Below are positions 19,063 to 29,677 of a stretch of DNA of 64,000 nt, in pieces (the stretch's first letter is position 1; every line of letters begins with the position of its first letter). Position numbers and translations under genes: made by a program. A model generated the notes under the pieces. It was given only the letters and a program-made list of their open reading frames with translations, was not told the origin of the DNA and made no database searches. The DNA comes from Pectobacterium betavasculorum. Its GTDB lineage: Bacteria; Pseudomonadota; Gammaproteobacteria; Enterobacterales; Enterobacteriaceae. Where the stretch lies: the NCBI RefSeq assembly GCF_000749845.1, contig NZ_JQHM01000001.1:496001-560000 (forward strand), given 5' to 3'.

Positions 19063-20070
19063 ATGTCTACGTTTAGCGATGTCCAAAAATCAGCAACACG
19101 GCCGCGTTTTTCGCTTGCCGTGTTGTTGTCTTTTCTGCTGGTAACGTTGGCGCAGGCGGCAGAACCGTCGCGTCAGGTTCGGCATGCGTTGGGTGTGACC
19201 ACCGTGACAGGGACGCCGCTACGTGTCGTAACGCTGTTTCAGGGCGCGACCGACTCTGCCGTGGCGCTGGGAATCAAACCGATTGGCGTGGTGGAGTCGT
19301 GGACGGAGAAGCCGATTTACCGCTATCTTCGCCCCGCCTTGCAGGGCGTGACGCTGGTCGGGCTGGAAACGCAGCCCAGCCTGGAAACTATTGCGCTACT
19401 CAAGCCCGATCTCATCGTGGCCTCCACTTTTCGGCATGAGAAAATCTACGGTCTGCTGTCGCAGATCGCGCCAACCATCGCATTGGACAGGGTGTCTGAA
19501 TTCAAGGAAACGGTACAGATGATGGGCGTAGCGCTGAACAAGGAAGATAAGGCGCACGAGATTTTATCCCACTGGGATCGACGCGTGAATTCGCTGCGTG
19601 ACAGGCTAAAGGCGCAATTTGGCGATCGCTGGCCGCTCAGCGTTTCCATTCTCGAATTCCGTGAGGATCACATGCGTACTTATCTGCCCGCCAGCTTTGC
19701 CGGGTCGGTGCTGTCGGAAATCGGCTTTGTCTGGTCGCGGCCGGAAAGCGACACGGCAGGTGTAATGCAAAAGCTTACGAGCAAAGAGAGTATTCCCGTG
19801 GTGGATGCCGATCTGTTCTTTGTGCTGCTGCGTTCAGACAAACCTGCGGTGGCGCAGAATTATCGAGATTGGCAAGCTCACCCGCTCTGGCAGCGGCTGC
19901 ACGCGCCCCAGCAGAAACAGGTTTATCCGGTGGATAACGTGGCCTGGAGCCTGTCTGGCGGTATTTTGGGCGCGAATAACATGCTGGACGATATCGAACG
20001 GCAGTTCGCTGGCAAGGCTGAGCCTGCGAGCAAAAAAGGCGATGTCCTAGAGGAGAGTCAGACGCGATGA
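19063..20070 (+). CDS. Iron-siderophore ABC transporter substrate-binding protein
   Basis: 335 residues. An N-terminal signal peptide (hydrophobic [15 protein letters not shown], cleavage near residue 33) leads into a class III periplasmic-binding fold of the FecB/CbrA type; [22 protein letters not shown] is the typical first lobe entry. It would deliver the ferric siderophore from the periplasm to the permeases encoded next. It starts 17 bases after the receptor and overlaps the first permease by ATGA. Confidence 0.92.
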   Translation: MSTFSDVQKSATRPRFSLAVLLSFLLVTLAQAAEPSRQVRHALGVTTVTGTPLRVVTLFQGATDSAVALGIKPIGVVESWTEKPIYRYLRPALQGVTLVGLETQPSLETIALLKPDLIVASTFRHEKIYGLLSQIAPTIALDRVSEFKETVQMMGVALNKEDKAHEILSHWDRRVNSLRDRLKAQFGDRWPLSVSILEFREDHMRTYLPASFAGSVLSEIGFVWSRPESDTAGVMQKLTSKESIPVVDADLFFVLLRSDKPAVAQNYRDWQAHPLWQRLHAPQQKQVYPVDNVAWSLSGGILGANNMLDDIERQFAGKAEPASKKGDVLEESQTR

Positions 20071-21056
20071 GACAGTGCATCGTGATGGCAGCGGGTATCA
20101 CACTGCTGCTGTTGAGTATCGTCGCCAGTCTGATGCTGGGGCAAACCACGATTTCATTTGGTGCCGTGTTCAGGGCGCTATTCTATTACGATCCGCAGCA
20201 GATCGATCACATTCTGGTGTTGACGACCCGCCTGTCGCGGACGGTGATTGCCCTCGTTGTTGGTGCCAGCCTCGCCGTTGCCGGGGCGCTAATGCAGGCG
20301 TTGACGCGTAACCCACTAGCCTCGCCGGGAATATTTGGGATTAATGCCGGAGCCATGTTTGCCGTCGTGCTGCTGTCTTCGCTGTTGACCTTTTCCTCGC
20401 AGGTTGCGTTGGCGTGGACGGCCTATCTGGGTGCCGCCGTTTCGGGCGTCATGGTGTACGTGCTGGGAACGCTGGGCAACGCTCGTTCCAGCCACTTACG
20501 TATCGTGCTGGCCGGTGCCGCGATCAGCGCGCTGTTTATTTCGTTTACGCAGGCGCTGCTGGTGATCAATCAGGATGGGCTGGACAGCATGCTGTTCTGG
20601 CTGGCCGGTTCGGTATCCGGGCGCAACCTGTCGATGCTGTTACCGCTGCTGCCGTACTTTGTTATTGCGCTCTTCCTCGCACTGCTGCTGGCGCGTCACT
20701 TGAATATTCTGGTGGCGGGTGACGAGATCGCCAAAGGGCTGGGGCAGCGAACCGCACTGGTGCGTGCGCTGTCCGGGCTGTGCGTGATCGGGCTGGCGGG
20801 GGGAGCGGTGGCGATAGCTGGAAATATCGGTTTCGTCGGGCTGATTGTGCCGCATATTGTGCGACGCGTGTTGTCTGCCGATCACCGCTGGCTGTTGCCC
20901 GGCTGTGCAATTTTCGGCGCCACGCTGCTGCTGCTGGCCGATGTTACCGCCCGTTTGCTGATTGTGCCGCAGGAAGTGCCGGTCGGGGCAATGACCGCGC
21001 TATTAGGAGCGCCATTCTTCATTTATCTGGCGAGAAGGGGACTGCGACATGGGTAA
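20067..21056 (+). CDS. Iron-siderophore ABC transporter permease, first subunit
   Basis: 329 residues, about nine transmembrane segments, BtuC/FecCD family. The family signature region ([18 protein letters not shown]) and the ATPase-coupling loop [16 protein letters not shown] are present. It pairs with the next gene as a heterodimeric channel, as in FecCD or CbrBC. Overlaps of 4 and 8 bases with its neighbours show tight operon structure. Confidence 0.93.
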   Translation: MRQCIVMAAGITLLLLSIVASLMLGQTTISFGAVFRALFYYDPQQIDHILVLTTRLSRTVIALVVGASLAVAGALMQALTRNPLASPGIFGINAGAMFAVVLLSSLLTFSSQVALAWTAYLGAAVSGVMVYVLGTLGNARSSHLRIVLAGAAISALFISFTQALLVINQDGLDSMLFWLAGSVSGRNLSMLLPLLPYFVIALFLALLLARHLNILVAGDEIAKGLGQRTALVRALSGLCVIGLAGGAVAIAGNIGFVGLIVPHIVRRVLSADHRWLLPGCAIFGATLLLLADVTARLLIVPQEVPVGAMTALLGAPFFIYLARRGLRHG

Positions 21057-22080
21057 GGTGTGTACCGTGCGCGTAGGGAGCGTTTCGCGCCAGATTGATT
21101 TACGTACGTCTGTGGTGGCGCTCTTGCTCCTGCTGGCGCTATCGGCTGTCGTATTCCTTTCGCTGTCGCTGGGGCAGGTTGTGCTGTCGCCCGCGCAGGT
21201 GATGTCGGCGCTGCTGGGAAAGGCAGACAGCGGCGTGCACTTTATCGTCAACGACCTGCGTTTACCGCGCGCGCTGCTGGCGCTGTTGGTTGGCGGCGCG
21301 CTGGCGATATCCGGCCTGATTCTGCAAAGCATTGTACGCAATCCGCTGGCCTCGCCGGATATTCTGGGGATTACCAGCGGTGCATCGGCGGCGGCGGTAT
21401 TCTTTCTCTCGTTTCTGGCGACCACGATAAGCCAGCGTTGGCTGCCATTGGCGGCAATGGGTGGGGCGTGGGTTACGGCGGTCGCCATTTATCTGTTGGC
21501 CTGGAAACAAGGCGCATCGCCGCTGCGCTTGGTGCTGGTCGGCGTGGGTCTGTCTGCCATTATGGGCGCGGCGGTTACGATGATGCTGGTGTTTAGCCCG
21601 ATCGGCACGACATTGACGGCCTATGTGTGGCTGACGGGCAGCATTTACGGCGCGCAGTGGCAGCACGTGTCGGCGCTAGCGGGTTGGTTGTTGCTCGGTG
21701 CACCGTTTTTGGTGGGGCTGGCGCGGCATGTCAACGTACATGAGCTGGATGACGCGCTGGCCTGTGGTGTCGGTCAATCTGTTGGACGTATCCGACTTGC
21801 ACTGTTGACGCTGAGCGTCGCACTGGCAGGCGCGGCAATTGCCTACGCCGGTGCGATGGCGTTTGTCGGCCTGCTTGCACCGCATATTGCGAAAAAGCTG
21901 GCGAGTCGTTCATTTCCCGGACTGGCGCTGGTGTCGGCGTTGACGGGCGGTTTACTGGTGATGGTAGCCGATTTAATGGGTCGTACGGCGTTCCTGCCGC
22001 TGGATTTACCTGCTGGCATTTTTATCTCTGTGCTCGGAACGCCCTTTTTTATCTATTTATTGCTTCGGCAACGCTATTGA
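21049..22080 (+). CDS. Iron-siderophore ABC transporter permease, second subunit
   Basis: 343 residues, the paralogue of the preceding permease: [18 protein letters not shown] and [16 protein letters not shown] correspond to the same conserved elements. About nine membrane segments. Its ATG lies inside the 3' end of the first permease. Confidence 0.93.
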   Translation: MGKVCTVRVGSVSRQIDLRTSVVALLLLLALSAVVFLSLSLGQVVLSPAQVMSALLGKADSGVHFIVNDLRLPRALLALLVGGALAISGLILQSIVRNPLASPDILGITSGASAAAVFFLSFLATTISQRWLPLAAMGGAWVTAVAIYLLAWKQGASPLRLVLVGVGLSAIMGAAVTMMLVFSPIGTTLTAYVWLTGSIYGAQWQHVSALAGWLLLGAPFLVGLARHVNVHELDDALACGVGQSVGRIRLALLTLSVALAGAAIAYAGAMAFVGLLAPHIAKKLASRSFPGLALVSALTGGLLVMVADLMGRTAFLPLDLPAGIFISVLGTPFFIYLLLRQRY

Positions 22081-22092
22081 GATCGCAAGGTT

Positions 22093-22941
22093 ATGCTGTC
22101 AAAAAATGTGCCTCCAACAAGTAGCGATTCCCGCGAGGCGATTGCCAGCCGGTCGCTGACGCTAAGTTATGATAAGCAGATCGTCATTGACGCGCTGGAT
22201 ATCTCGCTGCCAGCCCGGAAAATTTCGGTGCTGGTAGGCAGTAACGGCTGCGGCAAGAGCACGTTATTGAAGTCGTTTGCCCGCCTGCTGAAACCCACGA
22301 GCGGAACGATTATTGTCAACGGGGCGGATATCCATCGGCAATCCACCGTTGAGGTGGCGAAATCCCTGGCGATTTTGCCGCAAACGCCGACCGCGCCGGA
22401 AGGCCTGACGGTCTATCAACTGGTGAAAATGGGGCGTTACCCGCACCAGTCGTGGCTAAAGCAGTGGTCGACAACGGATGAGGAAAAAGTGCTTCAGGCG
22501 TTGCGCAGTACTGGCGTGCTGGCATTAAAGGATCGCGCAGTAGATTCGCTGTCCGGCGGCCAGCGCCAGCGCGTATGGATCGCGATGACGTTGGCGCAGG
22601 ATACCGATATCGTCCTGCTGGATGAGCCGACGACCTACCTCGATCTGGCGCATCAGATGGAGGTGCTGGATTTGCTACGGGAGTTGAATCTCCAGCAGCA
22701 GAAAACCATCGTCATGGTGTTGCACGATTTGAATCTGGCCTGCCGTTACGCACATCACATGGTGGCGGTACATAACCGGACGGTATTTGCACAAGGCAAT
22801 CCACGCGATATTCTTACTGAAGCCACGGTAAAAACGGTATTTAATCTGAATTGCCGCATCATTGACGACCCGTTTTTCGGCACGCCGCTGTGTATTCCGT
22901 TTGGACGTGAAGTCGCGGAAACGGTAGCTAATGTCGGCTAA
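22093..22941 (+). CDS. Iron-siderophore ABC transporter ATP-binding protein
   Basis: 282 residues. A FecE/FhuC/CbrD-type ATPase: Walker A GSNGCGKST, signature LSGGQRQR, Walker B IVLLDEPTTYLD and the switch His in VMVLHDLN. It powers import through the two permeases. It overlaps the FhuF-like gene by 11 bases. Confidence 0.95.
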   Translation: MLSKNVPPTSSDSREAIASRSLTLSYDKQIVIDALDISLPARKISVLVGSNGCGKSTLLKSFARLLKPTSGTIIVNGADIHRQSTVEVAKSLAILPQTPTAPEGLTVYQLVKMGRYPHQSWLKQWSTTDEEKVLQALRSTGVLALKDRAVDSLSGGQRQRVWIAMTLAQDTDIVLLDEPTTYLDLAHQMEVLDLLRELNLQQQKTIVMVLHDLNLACRYAHHMVAVHNRTVFAQGNPRDILTEATVKTVFNLNCRIIDDPFFGTPLCIPFGREVAETVANVG

Positions 22942-23749
22942 TCGCCTGACGGCAACGCAGTGGACGATGCTCTCCGGCAGGTTGCAATTGTCGGATGCCT
23001 CGCAGCGGATAGGCCATGACAGTTGTCCAAGTGGAAGAGTGTTGGATCCAGACTATTGTCGTTGGCTACTGGAAACCCTGACGCCACCGTTGCTTTCGCC
23101 GTCGATCAAGATTACTGCTTCTCTGCTGGCGAAGCGGATAGGGTTCTTAACCACGGCCGCCAGCCTGTACGCCATGTCGGTGTATAACAAAGGGCTGAAC
23201 ATGGCGCTGGATAACAGCGTGCTGGAATTCGGACACAGCCGTCTGTGGACCTCAACGATGCCGCTTTACGATCTAACGGTGTCTCAGCCAGAAACAGGGC
23301 GGCGGGATGCGTGGCGCGATAGCCTGTTCGACACGCTGTTTGCTCAACATTTGTCGCCGATCCTACAGACACTGTCTACGGTATCGGGTGTGCCGCAGCG
23401 TATTCTATGGGAGAACGTTGCCGTACGGGTGTTTTCGTTATACGAGCAGCGCATTAAGTGGGACGATCCGGCTGCGGCGTGTTCACAGGATATGACGCTG
23501 GCACAGCAGGTGCAGCAGGATTTCGATGCTTTGCTGGCTGCACCCGGCGAGCGCTTTGGCTGTGATGATAATCCGCTAAGGCCATTCTTTCGTGCGAAAA
23601 CGCGAGTTCCTGTCGTGGGGAGTTCGGTTAACTTTCGCAGCGTACGCTTTCGCCGTACCTGCTGTTTTTATTACAAAGCGTCGCAGCCGCAGGAATATTG
23701 CAATAACTGCCCGTTATTGCGTCCCGCTAGAAAAACGATGAGTAAGTGA
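22931..23749 (+). CDS. FhuF-like siderophore-iron reductase
   Basis: 272 residues. The C-terminus carries Cys 244, Cys 245, Cys 257 and Cys 260 in the CC-x(11)-C-x2-C arrangement that binds a [2Fe-2S] cluster in FhuF-type ferric-siderophore reductases. The likely role is release of iron from the imported complex in the cytoplasm by reduction. Last gene of the uptake operon; a dispersed repeat follows the stop. Confidence 0.88.
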   Translation: MSANRLTATQWTMLSGRLQLSDASQRIGHDSCPSGRVLDPDYCRWLLETLTPPLLSPSIKITASLLAKRIGFLTTAASLYAMSVYNKGLNMALDNSVLEFGHSRLWTSTMPLYDLTVSQPETGRRDAWRDSLFDTLFAQHLSPILQTLSTVSGVPQRILWENVAVRVFSLYEQRIKWDDPAAACSQDMTLAQQVQQDFDALLAAPGERFGCDDNPLRPFFRAKTRVPVVGSSVNFRSVRFRRTCCFYYKASQPQEYCNNCPLLRPARKTMSK

Positions 23750-23762
23750 CTGGGTTGACAAA

Positions 23763-23878
23763 TCTGCCGGGAGCTAATTTGAACGCTGCTTGCAGCGATT
23801 CTCTAAGATGAGGCTTTCGACGGGCCGAGTCCTTAAGAGAAGCCAACGCACATGCAGCTTGAAGTATGACGGGGATAG
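23763..23878 (-). repeat. Dispersed intergenic repeat, copy 2 (partial)
   Basis: Read on the minus strand: CTATCCCCGTCATACTTCAA, GCGTTGGCT, CTCGGCCCGTCG, CGCTGCAAGCAGCGTTCAAA and GCTCCCGG, in the same order as in copy 1 (12375-12566). The second half (CTGAAACTCGAATTATT) is missing. It lies between the FhuF-like gene and rhlE. Confidence 0.8.
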
Positions 23879-24072
23879 AATCTCTGCTACAATCGTTGAC
23901 AGTCATGCACCGTAGTTGTGCTCGTTCATCGTGGTTGTTGCGTATGTCGTTGTTACGTGAAGTGTTACATTAGTTGTTACGTTAATAGTGGCCCGCCAAA
24001 CCCGTCTTATTGACCCTCTGAAAACTACACCGGCTGCTGTCCGGTCAGAGCGGATCTGGAGTTGTTCTTTTT

Positions 24073-25521
24073 ATGTCATTTGATTCTCTCGGCCTGAGTG
24101 CCGATATTCTGCGTGCGATTGAAGAGCAGGGTTATCGCGATCCTACTCCTGTTCAACGTCAGGCGATTCCTGTCGTGTTGGAAGGGCGCGATTTAATGGC
24201 CAGCGCCCAAACGGGTACGGGTAAAACCGCAGGTTTTACGTTGCCGTTGTTGCAACTGCTGACCAGCCGTGAAGCGCAACATAAAGCGAAAGGCCGCCGC
24301 CCGGTAAGGGCGCTGATCTTGACGCCAACCCGTGAGCTGGCTGCGCAGATTGATGAAAACGTGAAAGCGTATAGCAAGTATCTGAGCCTGCGTTCACTGG
24401 TCGTATTCGGTGGTGTAAGCATTAACCCGCAGATGATGAAGCTGCGCGGCGGCGTGGACATTTTGGTGGCAACGCCGGGGCGTCTGCTCGATCTGGAACA
24501 TCAGCGCGCCGTTGATCTGTCTCAGATCGAAATTCTGGTGCTGGATGAAGCGGACCGTATGCTGGATATGGGCTTCATTCACGATATTCGCCGTGTACTG
24601 GCGAAGCTGCCTGCTAAACGCCAAAACCTGCTGTTCTCCGCCACGTTCTCTGATGAGATCAAAGCGCTGGCGAACAAACTGCTAACTAATCCGGCCTCGG
24701 TTGAAGTCGTGCGTCGTAATACGCCGTCTGAACTGGTCACGCAGCATGTACATTTCGTTGATAAGCGTCGCAAGCGTGAACTGCTGTCGCAACTGATTGG
24801 TGAGAACAATTGGAAACAGGTGCTGGTCTTTACCCGTACCAAGCACGGTGCTAACCATCTGGCTGAGTTGCTGGAAAAAGACGGGATTACCGCTGCCGCT
24901 ATCCACGGTAATAAAAGTCAGGGGGCGCGTACGCGTGCGCTGGCGAACTTCAAAGACGGCAGCATTCGCGTGCTGGTCGCCACGGATATCGCTGCGCGTG
25001 GTCTGGATATCGACCAGTTGCCGCACGTAGTGAACTATGAGCTGCCGAACGTGCCAGAAGATTACGTGCACCGTATCGGTCGTACCGGTCGTGCGGAAGC
25101 AACGGGTGAAGCGCTGTCACTGGTGTGTGTGGATGAACACAAGCTGTTGCGTGACATCGAACGTCTGCTGAAGCGTGAGATTCCGCGTATTGCTATTGAA
25201 GGTTACGAGCCGGATCCGTCCATCAAGGCAGAGCCGATTGTGAATGGCCGTCAGGGCAACCGTGGCGGTGGCGGCGGTGCGCGTAACTCGGCACCTCGTT
25301 CGCAGTCTGGCGCGCCACGCGGTCAGTCCGAACGCAGCGAGCGTAGTCAAGGTCAGGGCGAACGTCGTTCAGCCGATGGCAATCGTCAGCCGCGCAAAGC
25401 GGGCGGTAATAGCGACAGCCCGTGGGGTACTGGCGGCAAGGGGAATGGCGGTAAGAGCAGTGGCGAAGGTCAGCGCCGCGCACCGCGTCCACAAAACCGC
25501 AGCAAGCCAGCGGACAAGTAA
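24073..25521 (+). CDS. rhlE: ATP-dependent RNA helicase RhlE
   Basis: 482 residues. DEAD-box helicase core with Q motif ([10 protein letters not shown]), motif I AQTGTGKT (about 44-51), PTREL, DEAD ([12 protein letters not shown]), SAT, and HRIGRTGR. From about residue 400 the tail is Gly/Arg/Ser/Asn-rich and basic, as usual for RhlE, and probably binds RNA. The family acts in ribosome assembly and RNA turnover. A good intrinsic terminator follows. Confidence 0.95.
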   Translation: MSFDSLGLSADILRAIEEQGYRDPTPVQRQAIPVVLEGRDLMASAQTGTGKTAGFTLPLLQLLTSREAQHKAKGRRPVRALILTPTRELAAQIDENVKAYSKYLSLRSLVVFGGVSINPQMMKLRGGVDILVATPGRLLDLEHQRAVDLSQIEILVLDEADRMLDMGFIHDIRRVLAKLPAKRQNLLFSATFSDEIKALANKLLTNPASVEVVRRNTPSELVTQHVHFVDKRRKRELLSQLIGENNWKQVLVFTRTKHGANHLAELLEKDGITAAAIHGNKSQGARTRALANFKDGSIRVLVATDIAARGLDIDQLPHVVNYELPNVPEDYVHRIGRTGRAEATGEALSLVCVDEHKLLRDIERLLKREIPRIAIEGYEPDPSIKAEPIVNGRQGNRGGGGGARNSAPRSQSGAPRGQSERSERSQGQGERRSADGNRQPRKAGGNSDSPWGTGGKGNGGKSSGEGQRRAPRPQNRSKPADK

Positions 25522-25526
25522 AATCG

Positions 25527-25552
25527 AAAGGGAGCCACGTGCTCCCTTTTTT
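25527..25552. terminator. Bidirectional terminator between rhlE and the DMT exporter gene
   Basis: Stem AAAGGGAGC (25527-25535) and GCTCCCTTT (25541-25549) around a 5-base loop, then a T run to 25552. The A-rich left flank gives a U tract on the other strand, so it can serve the convergent gene too. Confidence 0.9.
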
Positions 25553-25558
25553 ATCGCG

Positions 25559-26458
25559 TTATTTTATCGTCGCGGGTCGTGCAACTGGACGGCGTGGGCG
25601 ATAAAACATCACCGCGTTGCCCGCCAGAATCAGCAGCAGACCGATAAGTGCGTTGGGTCGCCAATGGTAGTTTTCAAATAGCGTTGAAATTGACAGCGCA
25701 ACCAGTGGAAAGAGCAGAGTGGTGTAAGCTGCCTGACTGGCGCCGATACGGCCGACCAGGCTAAAGTAAGCGCCGAAGCCGATGACTGAACCAAAGACAG
25801 CGAGATAGAGCAGTGAACCCAAATAGCTGCTGCTGTGTTCCAGTGCGAAGTCATAGCCCTGAATCAGGCTTAATAGGCCCATCCATAGTGCGCCATATCC
25901 CATACCCCAGCCGTTGGTGGTCAGAACGTCTCGCCCTTGCCGCTGGTGCTGTGCGCTGATCATATTACCGAGCGAGAAGCAGTATGTACCCAGAAGGCTT
26001 AATCCCACGCCCCACAGCAGATAGGGTTGTGCGTTGATTTGTGTCAGGTCATGCCAGAACAGCGCAATGATACCGAGCAGCCCTAATGGTGCGGCAAACG
26101 CCACGTTGCGCGTTAATGGTTCTCCGAAGAAAAGGCGGCTGTTAAAGGCATTAAACAGCACTGCCATTGAGAAAATGATGGATTCTAATCCGCTCGAAAT
26201 CCAGGTGATGGCGTGGTAAAAACAGAGAAAGTTGACGCCGAATACGCATAGCCCTTGTACCATACACAATAGGTGAGCGCGTGGTGAAAGTGGACGCAGG
26301 CGGCGCGTCAGCGCCAGAAACGTCAGTAAGATGACCGATGCCAGTGCAAAACGCCAGAAAACGGACACTTCAGCGACGACTTCGCCCTGTTGCAGGCTGA
26401 TGGCTATCCAGGTCGTGCCCCAGATCAGGACGACAGAAAAGTAGAGTAGGCTATTCAT
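25559..26458 (-). CDS. EamA/DMT family transporter
   Basis: 299 residues with about ten membrane segments in two EamA repeats, typical of the drug/metabolite exporter family; substrate unknown. The start is taken at ATG 26458 (MNSLLYFSVVLIWGTTWIA), where the first membrane segment begins; the longer open frame adds a non-conserved, Cys-rich extension. It is divergent from an AraC-type regulator that probably controls it. Confidence 0.88.
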   Translation of the reverse strand: MNSLLYFSVVLIWGTTWIAISLQQGEVVAEVSVFWRFALASVILLTFLALTRRLRPLSPRAHLLCMVQGLCVFGVNFLCFYHAITWISSGLESIIFSMAVLFNAFNSRLFFGEPLTRNVAFAAPLGLLGIIALFWHDLTQINAQPYLLWGVGLSLLGTYCFSLGNMISAQHQRQGRDVLTTNGWGMGYGALWMGLLSLIQGYDFALEHSSSYLGSLLYLAVFGSVIGFGAYFSLVGRIGASQAAYTTLLFPLVALSISTLFENYHWRPNALIGLLLILAGNAVMFYRPRRPVARPATIK

Positions 26459-26573
26459 TGAGCGATTCCACATGAGTTCATGCCAGCAGTATGGCGTGGG
26501 CGCTTGCCGCAGGCTTTCAGCACATTGCGGTGAATAACAGAATCTTGCGGTTAAGTTAAAAACGGAGGCAGCC

Positions 26574-27446
26574 ATGCATCGTTACAAAGCGTTTAATACC
26601 ATGCTGCATCACAAAACCAAGTTGCGTGACACTGTTGAGCTGACATCCGGCGTACGGCTGGCTTCATGGTTTAACTGCCACGATCGCGTCACGATGGAAA
26701 ACACCGAGCACCATACGCTTAGCCTTTATATCGCGGATGGCTATGAGAGCTATCATAAAACGGTGGATGGCTGGCAGAACGGTGGCGGACCAGATCGTTT
26801 CTGTCTGATGCCGAAACAGAGCACGTCGACCTGGGATATCCGTGGCGACCTCAGTTTTGTACACTTGTATTTTGACGATGCTCACTTGAGGCAGTTGGCC
26901 GAGCAAACCTGGGATCGCAGCCCAGCGTCGATCTGTACAGAAGAGCGGATATTTGGTAACGATCCGTTGATTACGTCGCTGTATCGACAGTTTCTGCTTA
27001 GCAACCGCTGGGACGAACCGGCAAATCAGCTTGTTCTGGGCAGTGCCGCAACGTTGTTGATGATTCAGGTGCTGAGGGGCTATACCCAATTACAATGGGA
27101 ACTGCCGCGGGTGCGTGGTGGACTGGCACCCGTGGTGCTGCGTCGTAGCAAGATGTACATTGAAGAGCATCTCGATCAACCGCTAACGCTACAGGCGCTG
27201 GCGGCAGAAGCAGGGTTAAGCGAGTTTCACTTCGCGCGCATGTTTCGCCAGAGTGTGGGAATGGCGCCGCATCAGTATGTCCTGAAGCAGCGGCTGGCCC
27301 GAGCCGAAATGTTGGTACGGAAAAGTGCATTGTCGATGACGGAGATCGCGCTGGTCTGCGGATTCAGCTCCGGTAGCCACCTGAGTCAGCAATTCAAAAA
27401 AGAATACGGTTTGACGCCATCGGCGCTGCGATCGGCGCAAATGTAG
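26574..27446 (+). CDS. AraC family transcriptional regulator
   Basis: 290 residues. The C-terminal 100 residues contain two helix-turn-helix motifs (LTLQALAAEAGLSEFHFARMF and MTEIALVCGFSSGSHLSQQF) followed by the family signature. The N-terminal part is a cupin-like effector domain without clear ligand motif. It is transcribed away from the DMT exporter across 115 bases, a usual arrangement for a local regulator. Confidence 0.9.
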   Translation: MHRYKAFNTMLHHKTKLRDTVELTSGVRLASWFNCHDRVTMENTEHHTLSLYIADGYESYHKTVDGWQNGGGPDRFCLMPKQSTSTWDIRGDLSFVHLYFDDAHLRQLAEQTWDRSPASICTEERIFGNDPLITSLYRQFLLSNRWDEPANQLVLGSAATLLMIQVLRGYTQLQWELPRVRGGLAPVVLRRSKMYIEEHLDQPLTLQALAAEAGLSEFHFARMFRQSVGMAPHQYVLKQRLARAEMLVRKSALSMTEIALVCGFSSGSHLSQQFKKEYGLTPSALRSAQM

Positions 27447-27476
27447 AAGTATAAAAAGTTGATGAAGTTTTGTCGG

Positions 27477-27506
27477 GGCGGACGATCGTCCGCCTTGTTC
27501 TTTTTG
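27477..27506 (+). terminator. Terminator after the AraC regulator gene
   Basis: Perfect palindrome GGCGGACGATCGTCCGCC at 27477-27494 followed by TTGTTCTTTTT. It lies about 30 bases past the AraC gene stop. Confidence 0.8.
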
Positions 27507-27591
27507 GGAACGATTTTGAATTCACTCCCGCCGACCGATCCGCGAGGCGTTGTTAACGCGAACGGCGCACCAGTATGACGTGCCTAATCGA

Positions 27592-28263
27592 TCATTCGGT
27601 TTCGTCACCGTAATACAGTTTACCGATGCGAATAATATCGCGTCCCTGTGATTTGCGATGCTTATTGGAATCACGCAGGGAGTAGATGCAGCCGCAATAT
27701 TCTTGCTGATAGAAACGTTCACGCTTGCTGATTTCAATCATGCGGGCTGAACCGCCGCCTTTGCGCCAGTTGTAATCCCAGTAAGTGACGCCAGGATATT
27801 TCTGCGCCGCGTTCTGGCCACATTCGTTAATCTGCTGCATGTTTTTCCAGCGGGAAATCCCCAGTGAGCTGGAAATGACGCTAAAACCGTTTTCCGCAGC
27901 GTACAGCGCTGTACGCTCAAAGCGCATATCGAAACACATGGTGCAGCGGATGCCGCGTTCGGGTTCCCACTCCATGCCTTTGGCTCGTTCGAACCAGTTA
28001 TCCGAATCGTAATCCGCATCGATGAAAGGCACATTATGCTGTTCGGCGAAACGGATGTTTTCCTCTTTACGGATCAGATATTCACGCTGCGGGTGGATAT
28101 TGGGGTTATAAAAGAAAATGGTGTAGTCGATGCCAGAAGCGGTGATGGCTTCCATGACTTCACCAGAGCAGGGTGCACAGCAGGAGTGCAGTAGCAGTTT
28201 GTCTGCGCGGTTTGGCAGCGAAAGCTGCGGGCGCTTAAATTCTGCGGTTTTGACATTCGACAT
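27592..28263 (-). CDS. queH: Epoxyqueuosine reductase QueH
   Basis: 223 residues of the QueH (former DUF208) family, which reduces epoxyqueuosine to queuosine in tRNA anticodons. The family cysteines are visible: HSCCAPCS near residues 27-34, RCTMCFDMR near 106-114, and YCGCIYS near 188-194; these bind a [4Fe-4S] cluster and an extra iron. E. coli uses the unrelated QueG instead. It is a single gene, convergent with the AraC regulator. Confidence 0.9.
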   Translation of the reverse strand: MSNVKTAEFKRPQLSLPNRADKLLLHSCCAPCSGEVMEAITASGIDYTIFFYNPNIHPQREYLIRKEENIRFAEQHNVPFIDADYDSDNWFERAKGMEWEPERGIRCTMCFDMRFERTALYAAENGFSVISSSLGISRWKNMQQINECGQNAAQKYPGVTYWDYNWRKGGGSARMIEISKRERFYQQEYCGCIYSLRDSNKHRKSQGRDIIRIGKLYYGDETE

Positions 28264-28601
28264 AAATAAATAGCCACTTCGTTGTGGTCCGTAAGGACGG
28301 TAGTATCACAAATTAGTAACGAATTATTGATGATATGCCCACAACAGGCAACCTCTGGGCGTATCTGACGTTATCTTTCTCGCTGCGTTGTCCGTACAAT
28401 ACTCCTAACATTGCGAATGCCGATCGTTTAGGCATCGACATATACGGGGCAATCATAGGGGAAGGGGGGCCTGGTGGGAACCTCCCCGGTGTTTCCCTTA
28501 ACAACGGGCTTAAGTGACCTGTATTATCCTGGGATTGCCTGCTTTTTGGGCTGTGCAATGAATGGCTGTGATTAACGATAAAATGGTTACCGAGTAGCGT
28601 T
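28264..28601. other. Intergenic interval between queH and dusC
   Basis: A 338-base divergent gap that must hold promoters for queH and dusC. A G-rich run followed by CCTCCCC near 28458-28490 could form a weak stem with G-U pairs. No ORF with recognisable product or RNA gene seen. Confidence 0.4.
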
Positions 28602-29534
28602 ATGCGTGTTCTGCTTGCCCCGATGGAAGGGGTTCTCGATTCATTAGTGCGAGAACTGCTGACCGAAGTAAATGATTATGATCTGTGCATCACCGAGTTT
28701 TTACGTGTTGTGGATCAGTGCCTGCCGGTTAAATCTTTTTATCGCCTTTGCCCGGAGCTACAGCATGCCAGCCGTACGCCGTCCGGCACCCTGGTGCGTG
28801 TGCAGTTACTGGGGCAATACCCTCAGTGGCTGGCGGAGAATGCCGCGCGGGCGGTGGAGTTGGGGTCGTATGGCGTCGATCTCAACTGCGGCTGCCCGTC
28901 GAAGCTAGTGAACGGCAGCGGGGGCGGTGCGACGTTGTTAAAAGATCCCGAGCTGATTTATCAGGGCGCAAAAGCCATGCGCGAGGCGGTGCCAGCGCAT
29001 TTGCCGGTTACGGTGAAAATACGTCTGGGTTGGGATTCCGGCGCTCGTCAGTTCGAAATTGCCGACGCAGTACAGCAGGCGGGGGCAAGCGAACTGGCTG
29101 TGCATGGCCGCACGAAAGAAGACGGTTACAAAGCCGAGTGTATTAACTGGCAGGCGATCGCAGAAATCCGCCAGCATTTGCGGATTCCGGTGATTGCCAA
29201 CGGCGAAATCTGGGACTGGCAGAGTGCACAGGATTGTATGGCGACAACGGGCTGTGACGCGGTCATGCTGGGGCGGGGTGCGCTGAATGTGCCGAATCTG
29301 AGCCGCGTGATTAAATATAACGAACCGCGTATGCCGTGGTCTGCGGTCATGCAATTACTACAAAAATACGTGCGACTGGAAAAGCAGGGCGATACGGGGA
29401 TGTATCATGTCGCACGCATCAAACAGTGGCTCGGCTATTTGCGTAAAGAATATGACGACGCCACCGAGTTGTTCAGCGAGATCCGCACCCTGAAAACGTC
29501 GGCGGACATCGCACGGGTGATTGGTGAGCCATAG
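28602..29534 (+). CDS. dusC: tRNA-dihydrouridine(16) synthase
   Basis: 310 residues. An FMN-dependent TIM-barrel enzyme reducing U16 in the tRNA D-loop. The start [13 protein letters not shown], the active-site Cys in [17 protein letters not shown] (near residues 94-110) and the FMN-binding [10 protein letters not shown] and VIANGEIWD are intact. The DusC assignment rests on the N-terminal MEGVLD and overall likeness to E. coli DusC. Confidence 0.95.
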   Translation: MRVLLAPMEGVLDSLVRELLTEVNDYDLCITEFLRVVDQCLPVKSFYRLCPELQHASRTPSGTLVRVQLLGQYPQWLAENAARAVELGSYGVDLNCGCPSKLVNGSGGGATLLKDPELIYQGAKAMREAVPAHLPVTVKIRLGWDSGARQFEIADAVQQAGASELAVHGRTKEDGYKAECINWQAIAEIRQHLRIPVIANGEIWDWQSAQDCMATTGCDAVMLGRGALNVPNLSRVIKYNEPRMPWSAVMQLLQKYVRLEKQGDTGMYHVARIKQWLGYLRKEYDDATELFSEIRTLKTSADIARVIGEP

Positions 29535-29637
29535 GCGCTCACCGGATTCTTTTGCTTCTGTTCAATTTTAACCCACCTCAGCACTCTTCCTCCTGCCTGT
29601 TCTTTACTTTACGAATCGGTTGGCGGTATAACACCCT

Positions 29638-29661
29638 ATCTATCTGGAAGTTTAGACGGCT
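29638..29661 (+). promoter_or_regulatory. Candidate MetJ operator upstream of mmuPM
   Basis: Three consecutive 8-base units, ATCTATCT, GGAAGTTT and AGACGGCT, match the met box AGACGTCT at roughly 4, 5 and 7 of 8 positions. A methionine repressor site is expected for S-methylmethionine salvage genes. The match is modest and not proof. Confidence 0.45.
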
Positions 29662-29677
29662 ATAACGAAAGGTCATC

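Noticed and set aside
28335-28517. 60-codon frame upstream of dusC
   Set aside because: No convincing start signal or similarity; sits in the divergent promoter region.
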